From Pectobacterium sp. A5351 (GTDB lineage: Bacteria > Pseudomonadota > Gammaproteobacteria > Enterobacterales > Enterobacteriaceae), in contig NZ_CP116477.1 of the NCBI RefSeq assembly GCF_028335745.1, positions 868,001 to 932,000 on the forward strand: a stretch of 64,000 bases of DNA, read 5' to 3'. The position numbers were made by a program, and so were the translations under genes. Positions 30,052 through 38,619 of this stretch are shown piece after piece (positions within the stretch are counted from its first letter, which is position 1; each line of letters starts with the position of its first letter). The notes below the pieces were generated by a model. It was not told the DNA's origin and searched no databases. It saw nothing but the letters and a program-made list of their open reading frames with translations.

Positions 30052-31266
30052 CCCTCAGGGGCCCTTTTTTATACTGCTTTGTTCTTCTTTTCTATTTTTA
30101 TTGCTTATATTTTTGGTTCGCTATCTTTATTTTATCGTGTTAAATTATCGAATTCATTATGGCAAAATTATTATCTATCAACTTTAGAGGTTATTTCTCT
30201 TAATCATTCTGTTTCTACAGATGAAAATAAAAGAATGACACAACTTTGGTTCAGTGGTGAAGCGCTCAGTACTTTTGATGAGGTCGGCTTTGAGTTTGTT
30301 GAGATCCTCGCCATATATTTTAACGTCATTTTCACTACTATTGCGCTATTTATCGTTTTGGGCATAGAGTTGGCTGGAGTGATTGTATTCTGCATGCTAT
30401 TTTCAGTCATACTCTTGTTTCTGGCGAAAGGAAAGATCGACGGGCTGGCTGGAAACATGCAAAATGATAAAATCACGACATTGCATTTTGTGAGTAAGCT
30501 ATGGGATAGCATGTTCTATGGTGATCGAGAACGTCTGGTTTCAGCACAGGCGTTAGCCCGAGATAAGGCATCTATTTATTTCAAACGGAAAGAATCGTAC
30601 AAATTACTGGAGCAGATAATCTCCTGTACACCTATTCTTATTTCTATTCCATTACTGGTAGGATTTTCATATTATCAGGTTTCTGCTAATGAGGTCGCTA
30701 TCGGTGCGTTGGTTGCTGTATTGCCAAGAAGTTTACAGTTGTTCCAGAACATTCATGCTGCAAGTATGAGTACAAGCCAGATTTTATTGTTGATGCGAAA
30801 AATTACAAGGTTGTATTCCTTTTCTACAACACTCAAAGGTTATGATTATCTTGATAATATTGATCCTGCAAAATTGTCAATTACCGATCTTTATAATGGC
30901 AACGAGATAAAATTACAGGATATCTTAGGTGGCAGTTTCATTGATCGTAATCCTAATGGAAGGGTATTGATCATGGGGACAAATGGCGCAGGTAAATCAT
31001 CGCTCATAAAATATTTGAAGAGCAAATATTCTGATGCGTTATTTTTTGGGCCTGGCATTGATATAGACGAGGACACAATACCTGGCTCCACAGGACAAAA
31101 ACAATTGCATCAACTTGAATCATTATCAGGGGTACGGAATCGTATTATCCTTTTAGATGAGTGGGATGCAAATCTAGATGTTGTCAACACAAACGAAATT
31201 GATGAACGACTTAATACCTTGTCACTAAGTAACTTAATCATCGAAATACGCCATAAGATACAGTAA

Positions 31267-31496
31267 ATAAAATAAATGTACCCTCATCATTTTGGAGTGG
31301 TAAAGATTTTATCAGAAATGACTTTGTTCAAGCATATATCAGCGACGAAAGTACATTGCACTAATACAGATGATATGTGCTTGAACGTTGATATTTCTGT
31401 AATCTGACTAAAGCTAGCTGGTCGAGAACCTCTGTAGCGGCGTAGAACCCCAATTAATAACTAGCCAGTATTGCCTTTTTTGATGTTCTAAATTTT
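31267..31496 (+). other. Noncoding stretch between exporter and IS3 composite
   Basis: AT-rich, no gene I can support. A 43-codon ORF at 31276-31407 has no ribosome site and is treated as chance. A CTAGCTGG...CTAGCCAG inverted repeat spans about 31412-31467. Confidence 0.4.
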
Positions 31497-31559
31497 CTGA
31501 TCTGTCCTTGATTTAGCGCCCACCTTGTTTTCAAATCAATCAACGAAAGCGAGGTCACT

Positions 31560-31850
31560 ATGTCAAGACAACAATATACCCCGGAGTTCAAGCGCAGAGC
31601 CGTTGCATTGCTGCTCGAAAGCGGTAAATCCGTTGCCCGTATGGCGCAGGAGCTTGATATCAAAGAGAACACGCTCTACAACTGGAAAAAACGTTATCAG
31701 GATAAGGCGGATACCGCTTTTTCCAATGCGCCCCGGCTATCCGAACAGGAACTGGAAATTCGCCGCCTTAAAGCTAAAATTGCCGAACTGGAAGAGGATA
31801 AACTTATCCTGAAAAAAGCGGCGGCGTTCTTTGCGCGGGAAAGCCGCTGA
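31560..31850 (+). CDS. IS3-family transposase OrfA
   Basis: 96 residues: an N-terminal HTH (YTPEFKRRAVALLLESGKSV) and a C-terminal leucine-zipper region (RRLKAKIAELEEDKLILKKA). Complete, with AACGAAAGCGAGG upstream as ribosome site. Its orfB partner is broken, so no functional transposase is expected. Confidence 0.88.
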   Translation: MSRQQYTPEFKRRAVALLLESGKSVARMAQELDIKENTLYNWKKRYQDKADTAFSNAPRLSEQELEIRRLKAKIAELEEDKLILKKAAAFFARESR

Positions 31851-31859
31851 GAATGAGAT

Positions 31860-31986
31860 GAACGCATCCCAACTATTTGACGAGTAGCACAGAGGCTGAA
31901 AGGCGGGGTGTGGAGCCTCGCAGATTTCCGGCATCATCGTGCCTATAACGGGATACTCATCGTTCCCCTGACTGGAGACTCCACAC
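31860..31986 (+). ncRNA. IS110 left end, possible bridge RNA region
   Basis: The 127 bases between the IS3 orfA and the IS110 recombinase ATG are the noncoding flank of an IS110-family element. In this family a structured bridge RNA is encoded in a noncoding end, commonly before the recombinase gene. I see short inverted repeats (AACGCATCC, GGAGCCTC...GACTGGAGACTCC) but cannot define the RNA. Confidence 0.25.
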
Positions 31987-32877
31987 ATGAATAACTATAC
32001 CCCTGTTGGCGTTGATATCGCAAAACACCTGATTCAGGTTCACTTCATCGACAAACATAGCGGCGAAGTGGTGGATAAACAGCTGAGACGTCAGGATGTT
32101 CTGACCTTCTTCAGCAACCGTGAGCCCTGCCTGATTGGTATGGAAGCCTGTGGTGGCTCTCAGCACTGGGCCCGGGAGTTGAAAAAACTCGGTCATCAGG
32201 TTCGCCTGCTTCAGGCGAAATTCGTCAAAGCGTTCCTTATGGGCAACAAGAACGACGTCATGGACTCCCGCGCCATATGGATGGCGGTCCAGCAACCGGG
32301 ACGGGGGATAGCCGTAAAGAGCGAAGAGCAGCACCGTCGGTTGAGTGAGTTGGATGCTCAGATTAACGGCATTGAGCAACAACTGATGGCGCTGGCGAAA
32401 CAGAACGAGACCTGCCGACGGCTGATGGCTATCCGCACGGGAGAAGGCTGGCTGTATCTGGCGACGGTGATTGAGCTGTATTCCAGACGCATTATCGGCT
32501 TGAGTCTGAGTAATCGCTTGAAAAAGCAGTTGGTGATTGACGCGTTAGAGATGGCAATAAAACAGCGCAGACCGACGGGGAAGGTCATCGTGCATTCGGA
32601 CAGAGGGAGTCAGTACGCCAGCCATCGGTATCGTGAGATATTGAAAAACAATGAGTTAGTCTGCTCAATGAGCGGGAAAGGCTGCTGTTATGATAATGCG
32701 GTAATGGAAAGCTTCTACCACACGCTGAAAACGGAACTGATGCAAGGTAAAGCGTTTAGCAGCAGAGAGCAGGCAATGAACGCCCTGTTTGATTATATTG
32801 AGGTATTTTACAATCGCCGTCGCAAGCACTCAACGCTGGGTTATCAAACGCCGGTGCATTATGAAATGGCGGCGTAA
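31987..32877 (+). pseudogene. Chimeric ORF: IS110 transposase N terminus fused to IS3 OrfB C terminus
   Basis: 296 codons read open, but the two halves belong to different transposase families. Residues 1-150 (VGVDIAKHLIQVHF, IGMEACGGSQHWA, GNKNDVMDSRAIW) are an IS110 DEDD-type recombinase with an internal loss after VKSEEQ. From RTGEGWLYLATVIELYSRRI onward it is an IS3 OrfB core with VIVHSDRGSQY and NAVMESFYHTLK but without the first catalytic Asp. The junction is at about 32440. It is a recombination scar; no activity is expected. Confidence 0.8.
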
Positions 32878-32907
32878 TTAGGTGGGAATAATTTCGGGGA
32901 CAGATCA

Positions 32908-33120
32908 GGTTTCGCGGATCGGACTTTGCTGTCAGTTAACATATGAGGGTCACTCCCGTTCATCGAACTGAATGACCCGCAACCTGACCCACAAATTCCC
33001 CGATACGAAGGGATAAATCAAAATGCATCGGAAAAGATTTTCACGCCAACTTATTGAATCACAACAACATAGGGATTGATAAGGAAGCATAAAAAAGGAA
33101 AGGTGGTGCCGGACTCGGGA
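32908..33120 (-). repeat. Left att-type direct repeat with integrase 5' end
   Basis: About 210 bases nearly identical to 49222-49436: the first ~13 codons of an integrase (ATG in CAT at 32940-32942), its upstream region, and the tRNA 3'-end-like core GGTGGTGCCGGACTCGG at 33102-33118. The right copy is next to an intact tRNA-Phe. This is the junction between two tandem islands; the core lacks one C relative to the tRNA. Confidence 0.85.
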
Positions 33121-33355
33121 TCATTCAGCTTTCTATTCAGTTGAAATGTAGCATAAATTTTAACCGTGGTTGTTGTCAAGACCCGTGGTTTTACCCGTAT
33201 TTTCATAGATAAATCAGAATGATGGGTCACATGCGATAAATAAATGTCCGGTTCGTTCCTTCAGTTCGATTCCCTATGCTATGTAAATCGTCATGATATA
33301 AGCCTGATGCAAACTGTATAATTACTCTCCAGAGGGAACCGCGGAGGATAACATT
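33121..33355 (+). promoter_or_regulatory. Promoter region of the DUF1778-type gene
   Basis: AT-rich island end. TATAAT at 33317-33322 with a weak TGATAT 17 bases upstream is a plausible promoter; GGAGG at 33343-33347 serves the ATG at 33356. Confidence 0.5.
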
Positions 33356-33580
33356 ATGCCGACAGAAAAAGACGTTTCTGATAAACGTGTGACGTTAAAT
33401 TTACGTACCGAGCCCGATGAAAAAGCCGTTACTGAGGAAGCGTTGATCGATCAGCGCATCATCATGACAGATCCCGATGCTTACCAAGAGTTTCTTACAC
33501 GATTGGCTCAGCCTCCTGCACCAAATGCCTCGCTTTGCAACACTATGCAAACACTTGCACCGTGGGAACAGAAAAAATGA
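33356..33580 (+). CDS. DUF1778 (TacA-like) antitoxin, shortened, without toxin
   Basis: 74 residues. KRVTLNLRTEPDEKAV at the start and DPDAYQEFLTRLAQPPAPN with a closing PWEQ match the DUF1778 antitoxin family that pairs with GNAT acetyltransferase toxins. Typical members are 85-95 residues; the part between the ribbon-helix-helix and the C-terminal toxin-binding segment seems about 20 residues short. No acetyltransferase gene follows; the next gene is a recombinase. It may be an orphan with only a regulatory role. Confidence 0.6.
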   Translation: MPTEKDVSDKRVTLNLRTEPDEKAVTEEALIDQRIIMTDPDAYQEFLTRLAQPPAPNASLCNTMQTLAPWEQKK

Positions 33581-33697
33581 GCTCAGCCCCTGAGCCACCC
33601 TACGCCGCATTGGAAGGCTCATGCGAGCAGAGACCTAAATGCGCTCTCTAATTTGTTGTATTGTCTTTCCCTTTGACCAATAGGGAAGACAATAGTA

Positions 33698-34822
33698 GTG
33701 AAGAAACGTATAAAAAAGATACTGTTAAGTAAAGCGTTGGATAAGTATTTTTCCACGGTTTCGCGACATAAACGAGGACAGTTGCAGGAGTTCTATCGAA
33801 TCAATGTTATCAAGCGTTCGCGTTTGGCTAATAGAAATATGGATGAAATTTCATCCATAGACATTGCAGAATATAGAGATAATAGATTATCGGAATTTAA
33901 CGCCAGAACGCAAAAGCCGATAAGTGCGAATACTGTGCGACTGGAATTAGCATTGTTATCGGCGCTTTATAATCTGGCAAAAGTTGAGTGGGGCACATGC
34001 TCTATAAACCCTGTTGAAAATGTTCGCAAGCCTACCGTATCGTCAGGCCGTACTCGAAGGTTAACGACTCAGGAAGAACGACAGCTAACCAGATACTTCA
34101 AAGATAAAAATCCTGAATTATTGGCTATTTTTCACATCGCATTGGAAACGGGAATGCGGCAAGGCGAAATTTTGTCGTTGAGATGGGAATATACCGATCT
34201 TCGCCTTGGTGTTGCCCATTTGCCTTTGACGAAAAATGGGACATCGCGAGACGTTCCATTATCATCAAAAGCACGGCAAATTCTGTGTGGCTTGGGTGAA
34301 CGGCCACATCATGAGAATGGCTATATTTTTAGCTACACGTCGAGTGGGTTTAAAAGCGCATGGCGTGTGGCTTTGAAGGTTCTGGCTATCGACGATCTAC
34401 ATTTTCACGATCTCAGACATGAGGCAATCAGCCGATTCTTTGAACTGGGAACGTTAAATGTTATGGAAGTGGCTGCGATATCAGGTCATAAATCAATGAA
34501 TATGTTGAAACGCTATACCCACCTTCGTGCAACACACCTCGTGAGCAAACTGGATGCACATAAGAAACAGGCTAAAAAACTAGCATCCATCTTTGTTCCT
34601 TACCCAGCGGATATTGATGTCGATGATACAACGGTTACGCTGAAATTCTCTGATCTTGATAACCTGTCTGTGACGGCTTCAACGCATGATGATGCCCTGA
34701 AAATTGCCTCTGTGGAATTACTTCGATTTCAGGCTATAGCAGCGAAAAACGGTAAGAGACTTCCGCCACCCGGCGCTATCCCAGTCAATTCGATTGATCG
34801 GGTTCTTATCAGCCCACTGTAG
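33698..34822 (+). CDS. rci: Rci-like tyrosine recombinase (shufflon-type DNA invertase)
   Basis: 374 residues. It aligns along its whole length, as I recall, with Rci of plasmid R64: [70 protein letters not shown]. The catalytic set is visible: R in GMRQGEIL, K in [17 protein letters not shown] and Y in KRYTH. R64 Rci inverts segments between sfx repeats. No pilV shufflon is present here. Instead a perfect 15-bp inverted repeat lies just downstream (34931-34945 and 35058-35072), before the restriction genes, and contains AATCCGGT, which resembles the sfx core. A terminator follows the gene. Confidence 0.88.
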   Translation: MKKRIKKILLSKALDKYFSTVSRHKRGQLQEFYRINVIKRSRLANRNMDEISSIDIAEYRDNRLSEFNARTQKPISANTVRLELALLSALYNLAKVEWGTCSINPVENVRKPTVSSGRTRRLTTQEERQLTRYFKDKNPELLAIFHIALETGMRQGEILSLRWEYTDLRLGVAHLPLTKNGTSRDVPLSSKARQILCGLGERPHHENGYIFSYTSSGFKSAWRVALKVLAIDDLHFHDLRHEAISRFFELGTLNVMEVAAISGHKSMNMLKRYTHLRATHLVSKLDAHKKQAKKLASIFVPYPADIDVDDTTVTLKFSDLDNLSVTASTHDDALKIASVELLRFQAIAAKNGKRLPPPGAIPVNSIDRVLISPL

Positions 34823-34840
34823 TGATGTAGATAACTTTAT

Positions 34841-34873
34841 ATGACGATGTTGAGCTAAATATCGTCATTTTTT
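34841..34873 (+). terminator. Terminator after rci
   Basis: ATGACGAT (34841-34848) pairs with ATCGTCAT (34861-34868), followed by a T run. Confidence 0.85.
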
Positions 34874-34930
34874 ATGTCGTGATCTCGACTAATCAGACTG
34901 TCTATCCAGACGACGTGTTTTACATATCAC

Positions 34931-35072
34931 ACTGATAATCCGGTGTGTTTTAGTGATTGTTGTACGTTATATATGGATGTTACGGATCATTGATTCGATT
35001 GCAAAACTTAATTTATCACTTCAGAAAGAAGGTGCCTGCTGATTCTGCCTGATGCCGCACCGGATTATCAGT
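34931..35072. repeat. Inverted repeat flanking a possible invertible promoter segment
   Basis: ACTGATAATCCGGTG (34931-34945) and its exact complement CACCGGATTATCAGT (35058-35072), with two more matching positions outside. The 112 bases between are AT-rich and could hold a promoter. The right arm ends directly at the ATG (35073) of the restriction-methylation gene. With an Rci-type invertase gene 110 bases upstream, this looks like an inversion switch. Confidence 0.6.
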
Positions 35073-36968
35073 ATGGCAAATGAGCGAGTAACTGAAGGAT
35101 TGGTTCGAGATACGTTAAGGGAGCTTGGTTACTATAAAGCAGACAACGGGATCAGCATTGAAGAGCAAAAATCTGAAATATCCAGAGTTAAAACGTTGCT
35201 ATCTAAGGCAAGTAAGAATGCTAAAGGGAATACTGGGTATCCTGAATTTATTATTTCTAACTTGAAAGATACTGCATTTCTGATTGTTTTTGAGTGTAAA
35301 CATGATGTGAGAAAGCACGAAAGCCAGGCCAGAAATAAACCTGTTGAATTTGCTGTTGATGGTGTTTTGCACTACGCCAAACATCTGGCAAAGGACTATA
35401 CCGTTGTTGCTGTTGCAGTCAGTGGCGAAACACGTAGTTCAATGAAAATATCCAGTTTCTTGGTTCCAGCAGGAACAACAGAAACGAAAATTCTTGCCAA
35501 TGAGTCAGGCACCTCAGTGACGGAGCTCCTCCCGTTTGATGATTATTACCGACTGGCTTCTTTTGATCCTGATGTAGCGAAAAAACGACATTCCGATTTG
35601 CTCGCGTTCTCTCGGGAGCTTCACGAACTCATCTGGGCGAAAGCAAAAGTATCGGAAGAAGAGAAACCCCTGTTGGTAAGTGGCACACTTATCGCACTGA
35701 TGAATGCTACGTTCATGAGGACATTTGATAGCCTGCCAGCAGGGGAGTTACAAGATGCCTGGCTAGGGGCGATTAAAAAGGAATTGGATAAGGCGGAGAT
35801 ACCTCAGGCAAAAAAAGACACAATGTTGCAGCCGTACACTTCTATCGCCGTACATCCCAATCTGGGACGCCCTGATAGCAGAACGGCAAAAGAGTATCCA
35901 GGTGGAGTGTTTAAAGAGATTATTCGGCGGATTTGTGAAAATGTATGGCCGTATATCAACATCTATCATGATTTCGATGTTGTTGGCCAGTTTTATGGCG
36001 AGTTCTTAAAGTACACTGCCGGTGATAAAAAAGCGCTGGGTATTGTACTTACACCTGGGCATATCGCAGAGTTATTCTCTTTGCTCGCGAATGTCGGGCC
36101 CGAGTCACGGGTCCTGGATATATGCGCTGGCACGGGCGGTTTTTTAATTTCTGCCATGCAACACATGCTGAAAAAGGCGGTGACAGAAGCTCAACGCCAG
36201 GATATTCGTCGTAATAGGCTGATAGGAATAGAAAATAGCCCAAAAATGTTTGCGCTGGCTGCTTCCAATATGATCCTCCGTGGTGATGGCAAAGCCAACC
36301 TGCATCAAGCCAGTTGTTTTGATGATGTCATTATTCGCTCTGTAAAATGCATGAAGCCTAATGTCGGAATGCTAAACCCTCCTTATGCACAATCAAAAAG
36401 TGATGCGGAACTGCATGAACTGTATTTTGTGAAGCAGATGCTGAATTGCCTTCAACCTGGTTCTATCGGTATTGCTATTGTTCCGATGTCCTGTGCGATT
36501 TCTCTTAATCCGGTGAGGGAGGAGTTACTTAAACATCATACACTTGATGCTGTGATGTCGATGCCGCCAGAGTTGTTTAATTCAGTGGGTGTTGTTACTT
36601 GTATTATGGTATGGATTGCAGGTCAGCCTCATGAATCTTCAAACCGGAAAACCTGGTTTGGCTATTGGCGAGACGATGGTTTTGTCAAAACCAAACATAA
36701 AGGGCGCATAGATATTAATCATCGCTGGTCTGAAATTCGTGACCGCTGGGTTGCGATGTATCGTAATCGTGAAATACACCCCGGTGAAAGTGTGATGCAG
36801 TCTGTCACTTATTCGGATGAATGGTGCGCTGAAGCATATATTGAGACAGATTACTCGGTGTTAACAAAAGAACTGTTTGAGAAAGAAGTTAAAAAATATG
36901 TTTTATATAATCTGATGCTGGAAGCGCATGCGGTGACTCAGGAAGATGGAGTGGATGATGAAGATTGA
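35073..36968 (+). CDS. BcgI-like type IIB restriction-modification protein (nuclease + N6-adenine methyltransferase)
   Basis: 631 residues from the ATG at 35073; a start at 35052 inside the inverted repeat is less likely. The N-terminal 90 residues carry a PD-(D/E)XK-type pattern P57-E58 ... E74-C-K76, a nuclease site. The methyltransferase has motif I DICAGTGGF (about 349-357) and motif IV NPPY (about 436), typical of N6-adenine enzymes. Size and order (one nuclease-methylase chain, then a specificity chain) match BcgI (637 and 341 residues). A type I HsdM with an extra N-terminal domain is the alternative; no separate hsdR is present. It overlaps the specificity gene. Confidence 0.75.
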   Translation: MANERVTEGLVRDTLRELGYYKADNGISIEEQKSEISRVKTLLSKASKNAKGNTGYPEFIISNLKDTAFLIVFECKHDVRKHESQARNKPVEFAVDGVLHYAKHLAKDYTVVAVAVSGETRSSMKISSFLVPAGTTETKILANESGTSVTELLPFDDYYRLASFDPDVAKKRHSDLLAFSRELHELIWAKAKVSEEEKPLLVSGTLIALMNATFMRTFDSLPAGELQDAWLGAIKKELDKAEIPQAKKDTMLQPYTSIAVHPNLGRPDSRTAKEYPGGVFKEIIRRICENVWPYINIYHDFDVVGQFYGEFLKYTAGDKKALGIVLTPGHIAELFSLLANVGPESRVLDICAGTGGFLISAMQHMLKKAVTEAQRQDIRRNRLIGIENSPKMFALAASNMILRGDGKANLHQASCFDDVIIRSVKCMKPNVGMLNPPYAQSKSDAELHELYFVKQMLNCLQPGSIGIAIVPMSCAISLNPVREELLKHHTLDAVMSMPPELFNSVGVVTCIMVWIAGQPHESSNRKTWFGYWRDDGFVKTKHKGRIDINHRWSEIRDRWVAMYRNREIHPGESVMQSVTYSDEWCAEAYIETDYSVLTKELFEKEVKKYVLYNLMLEAHAVTQEDGVDDED

Positions 36969-37917
36969 GGAACTGTTTGAAATTCGCAACGGTATTGTCA
37001 GTTCTGGATTGAAAATCTACACCTATCCTGCACCAGGAACCATACCTTATCTAAGACCATCAAGTACTCAGCAACGGACTATTTCTGGGTGGGTGAGTGA
37101 ATCCCTTGTTGGAGAAAAAAACATTTACCCGGAAGAAACGTTATTTGTTTCAACCAATGGGGAAGGTAGCCACAGTTATTCTTATGTGTCTGGTTTTAAA
37201 TTTTCTTGCAACAGTGATGTCGCTGTTTTACTTCCTAAAAAAAACATGACCTTGAATGAGAAAATTTATTATTCCAGGTGTATTACAATGAATCGCTATA
37301 AATTCTCTTATGGACGTAAACCAAAAGGGGACCGGTTAAAGCAGATAATACTTCCCGATATTATTCCTGATTGGGTTGGTAATGTGATGTTAGCTAATAA
37401 AAATGATGTCTGCTCTCCCGCTAATAGAATATTAACGGAGGATATAGATGCTGAACATTTTGGGGTGTTTGTTCTCGGTGAACTATTTGATATTAGAAAA
37501 GGAAAGCGCCTGACCAAAGCGAATATGATAATGGGACGCATACCTTATGTTGGTGCGTCTGATGCAAATAATGGAGTGACAGCCAAAATAGGGCAGGATC
37601 CTATTCATGATGGAGGGACGATTAGCGTTAGCTATAATGGCTCAGTGGCCGAAGCATTTTATCAGCCAGAGCCTTATTGGGCTACGGATGATGTTAATGT
37701 TCTTTATCCTAAAGATTTTAATTTAACACCAGCAATTGCGATTTTTATTTGCACTATCATCCGCATGGAAAAATACCGATTTAGCTATGGCAGAAAATGG
37801 CATATGGACCGAATGCGAGAATCGACGATTAAATTGCCGGTTACAGTAATGGGTACACCTGATTGGACATATATGGAGACGTTGATTAATTCACTACCTT
37901 ACAGCTCACAGCTATAA
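36955..37917 (+). CDS. Specificity subunit of the BcgI-like system (HsdS-like)
   Basis: 320 residues from the ATG at 36955 (AGGAAG about 9 bases upstream); starts at 36946 and 36958 are also possible. Two half-repeats are obvious: IEELFEIRNG ... MNRYKFSYGRK and LGELFDIRKGKRL ... MEKYRFSYGRK. Each is a target-recognition domain, so the protein should read a bipartite DNA sequence and bind the preceding subunit. The two overlapping genes would be translated together. No frame damage is seen. Confidence 0.8.
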   Translation: MMKIEELFEIRNGIVSSGLKIYTYPAPGTIPYLRPSSTQQRTISGWVSESLVGEKNIYPEETLFVSTNGEGSHSYSYVSGFKFSCNSDVAVLLPKKNMTLNEKIYYSRCITMNRYKFSYGRKPKGDRLKQIILPDIIPDWVGNVMLANKNDVCSPANRILTEDIDAEHFGVFVLGELFDIRKGKRLTKANMIMGRIPYVGASDANNGVTAKIGQDPIHDGGTISVSYNGSVAEAFYQPEPYWATDDVNVLYPKDFNLTPAIAIFICTIIRMEKYRFSYGRKWHMDRMRESTIKLPVTVMGTPDWTYMETLINSLPYSSQL

Positions 37918-38340
37918 CTTCTGTACTGTTATCCACATATCCATGGGAAAATAAGTCAGTGTTCACCAAAAGAGCAGGCGAACGGAACGGTCTGCGAGTG
38001 TCGAGCCGACTTTGTTGGTGGGTATGTGGGTAATCATTTGGCGATCCCGGATCGCATTGTTAATATTGCTTCGGTTGTATCATTTTCTTCAGATGATCAC
38101 CAATGATCCACCAGCCTGTGAGGATCGCTTTCGAGTGGTTACCCCACTTCCTTCAATGTCTGAGAGGGGAGGGGGGCGATGAAGAAGTGCGGCAAATCAG
38201 CGAGCCTTTGAGAGCAGATATCACCGGGTAGTTTAAACGACGCTATTTTACCTCAGGTTCGTTTTATTGAATGAGGGCAGCAGAGTTTTGTTACCAATAC
38301 GAGTCCACTGGACGCTCACAGATCACCTTGCGGATACCCT
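37918..38340. other. Noncoding region after the restriction genes
   Basis: About 420 bases, no gene supported. A G-rich run (GAGAGGGGAGGGGGGCG, about 38161-38177) is the only striking feature. It may contain old element ends, but I see no recognisable IS. Confidence 0.4.
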
Positions 38341-38565
38341 TTAGATAAGCAAAGAAGGTGGACATATTCGTTCAGTTTGCCTGCCAACTGCGGCGGATCT
38401 GCGTATAGCCGCTTTTACGCTAATTTTCCTCAGCAAGCTATCGAACTGGCTTAGAACCTCAAGGGTTTTGGGATTTTGGGCCAGTTCGTTAGCCCATTCC
38501 GTGACTGTTTTCTTCCATAAACCAACCTGTTTTGATGTTGAATAGAACATATCAAAATCAGGCAA
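38341..38565 (-). CDS. Hypothetical protein
   Basis: 74 codons on the minus strand. The first 50 residues look protein-like (VGLWKKTVTEWANELAQNP, then EVLSQFDSLLRKI), helical with a Trp-rich start. The last 25 residues look less natural, so this may be the 5' fragment of a longer lost gene. I do not recognise the family, and no ribosome site stands out. It lies between two defence modules, just downstream of the invertase gene in its direction. Confidence 0.3.
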   Translation of the reverse strand: MPDFDMFYSTSKQVGLWKKTVTEWANELAQNPKTLEVLSQFDSLLRKISVKAAIRRSAAVGRQTERICPPSLLI

Positions 38566-38619
38566 TTACACAAATCTATGTACGGGCTCTATTCAGTAGA
38601 TTACTTGATCTTTTCAACG

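Larger units (their letters stand above)
28619..31266 (+). pseudogene. ABC exporter of the peptide cassette, interrupted by an IS
   Basis: Codons 28619-28750 encode MNNVFFNKFFIISVGLVCLQ and the first membrane helix. After removing the IS (28751-30051) and one 9-bp target copy, the frame continues exactly into ALFYTALFFFSIFIAYIFGS at 30061 and runs to 31266, giving about 445 residues. There are around four to six membrane segments, then an ATPase domain with Walker A GTNGAGKSS and Walker B RIILLDEWDANLD. The signature is degenerate (STGQKQ in place of LSGGQ). It resembles one-piece peptide exporters of the cyclic-peptide/siderophore type. The 3' fragment alone lacks a start of its own. Confidence 0.75.
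31497..32908 (+). mobile_element. IS3-family element carrying a nested, deleted IS110-family element
   Basis: IS3-type ends: CTGATCTGTCC at 31497 and GGACAGATCAG ending at 32908, each followed inward by matching GCCCACC/GGTGGG. Inside are an orfA (31560-31850), then IS110-family sequence (about 31860-32435), then the 3' half of orfB. No target duplication is evident at the outer ends, so a deletion or recombination followed insertion. The right end cuts an integrase gene after about 13 codons. Confidence 0.8.

Noticed and set aside
31276-31407. Second 43-codon ORF after the exporter, considered as another precursor peptide
   Set aside because: No ribosome site, no similarity to the first peptide and no leader-like composition; the equal length is probably chance.
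33581-33700. Shufflon repeats near the rci gene
   Set aside because: No multiple sfx-like repeats or pilV segments are seen; only the single inverted repeat downstream, reported separately.
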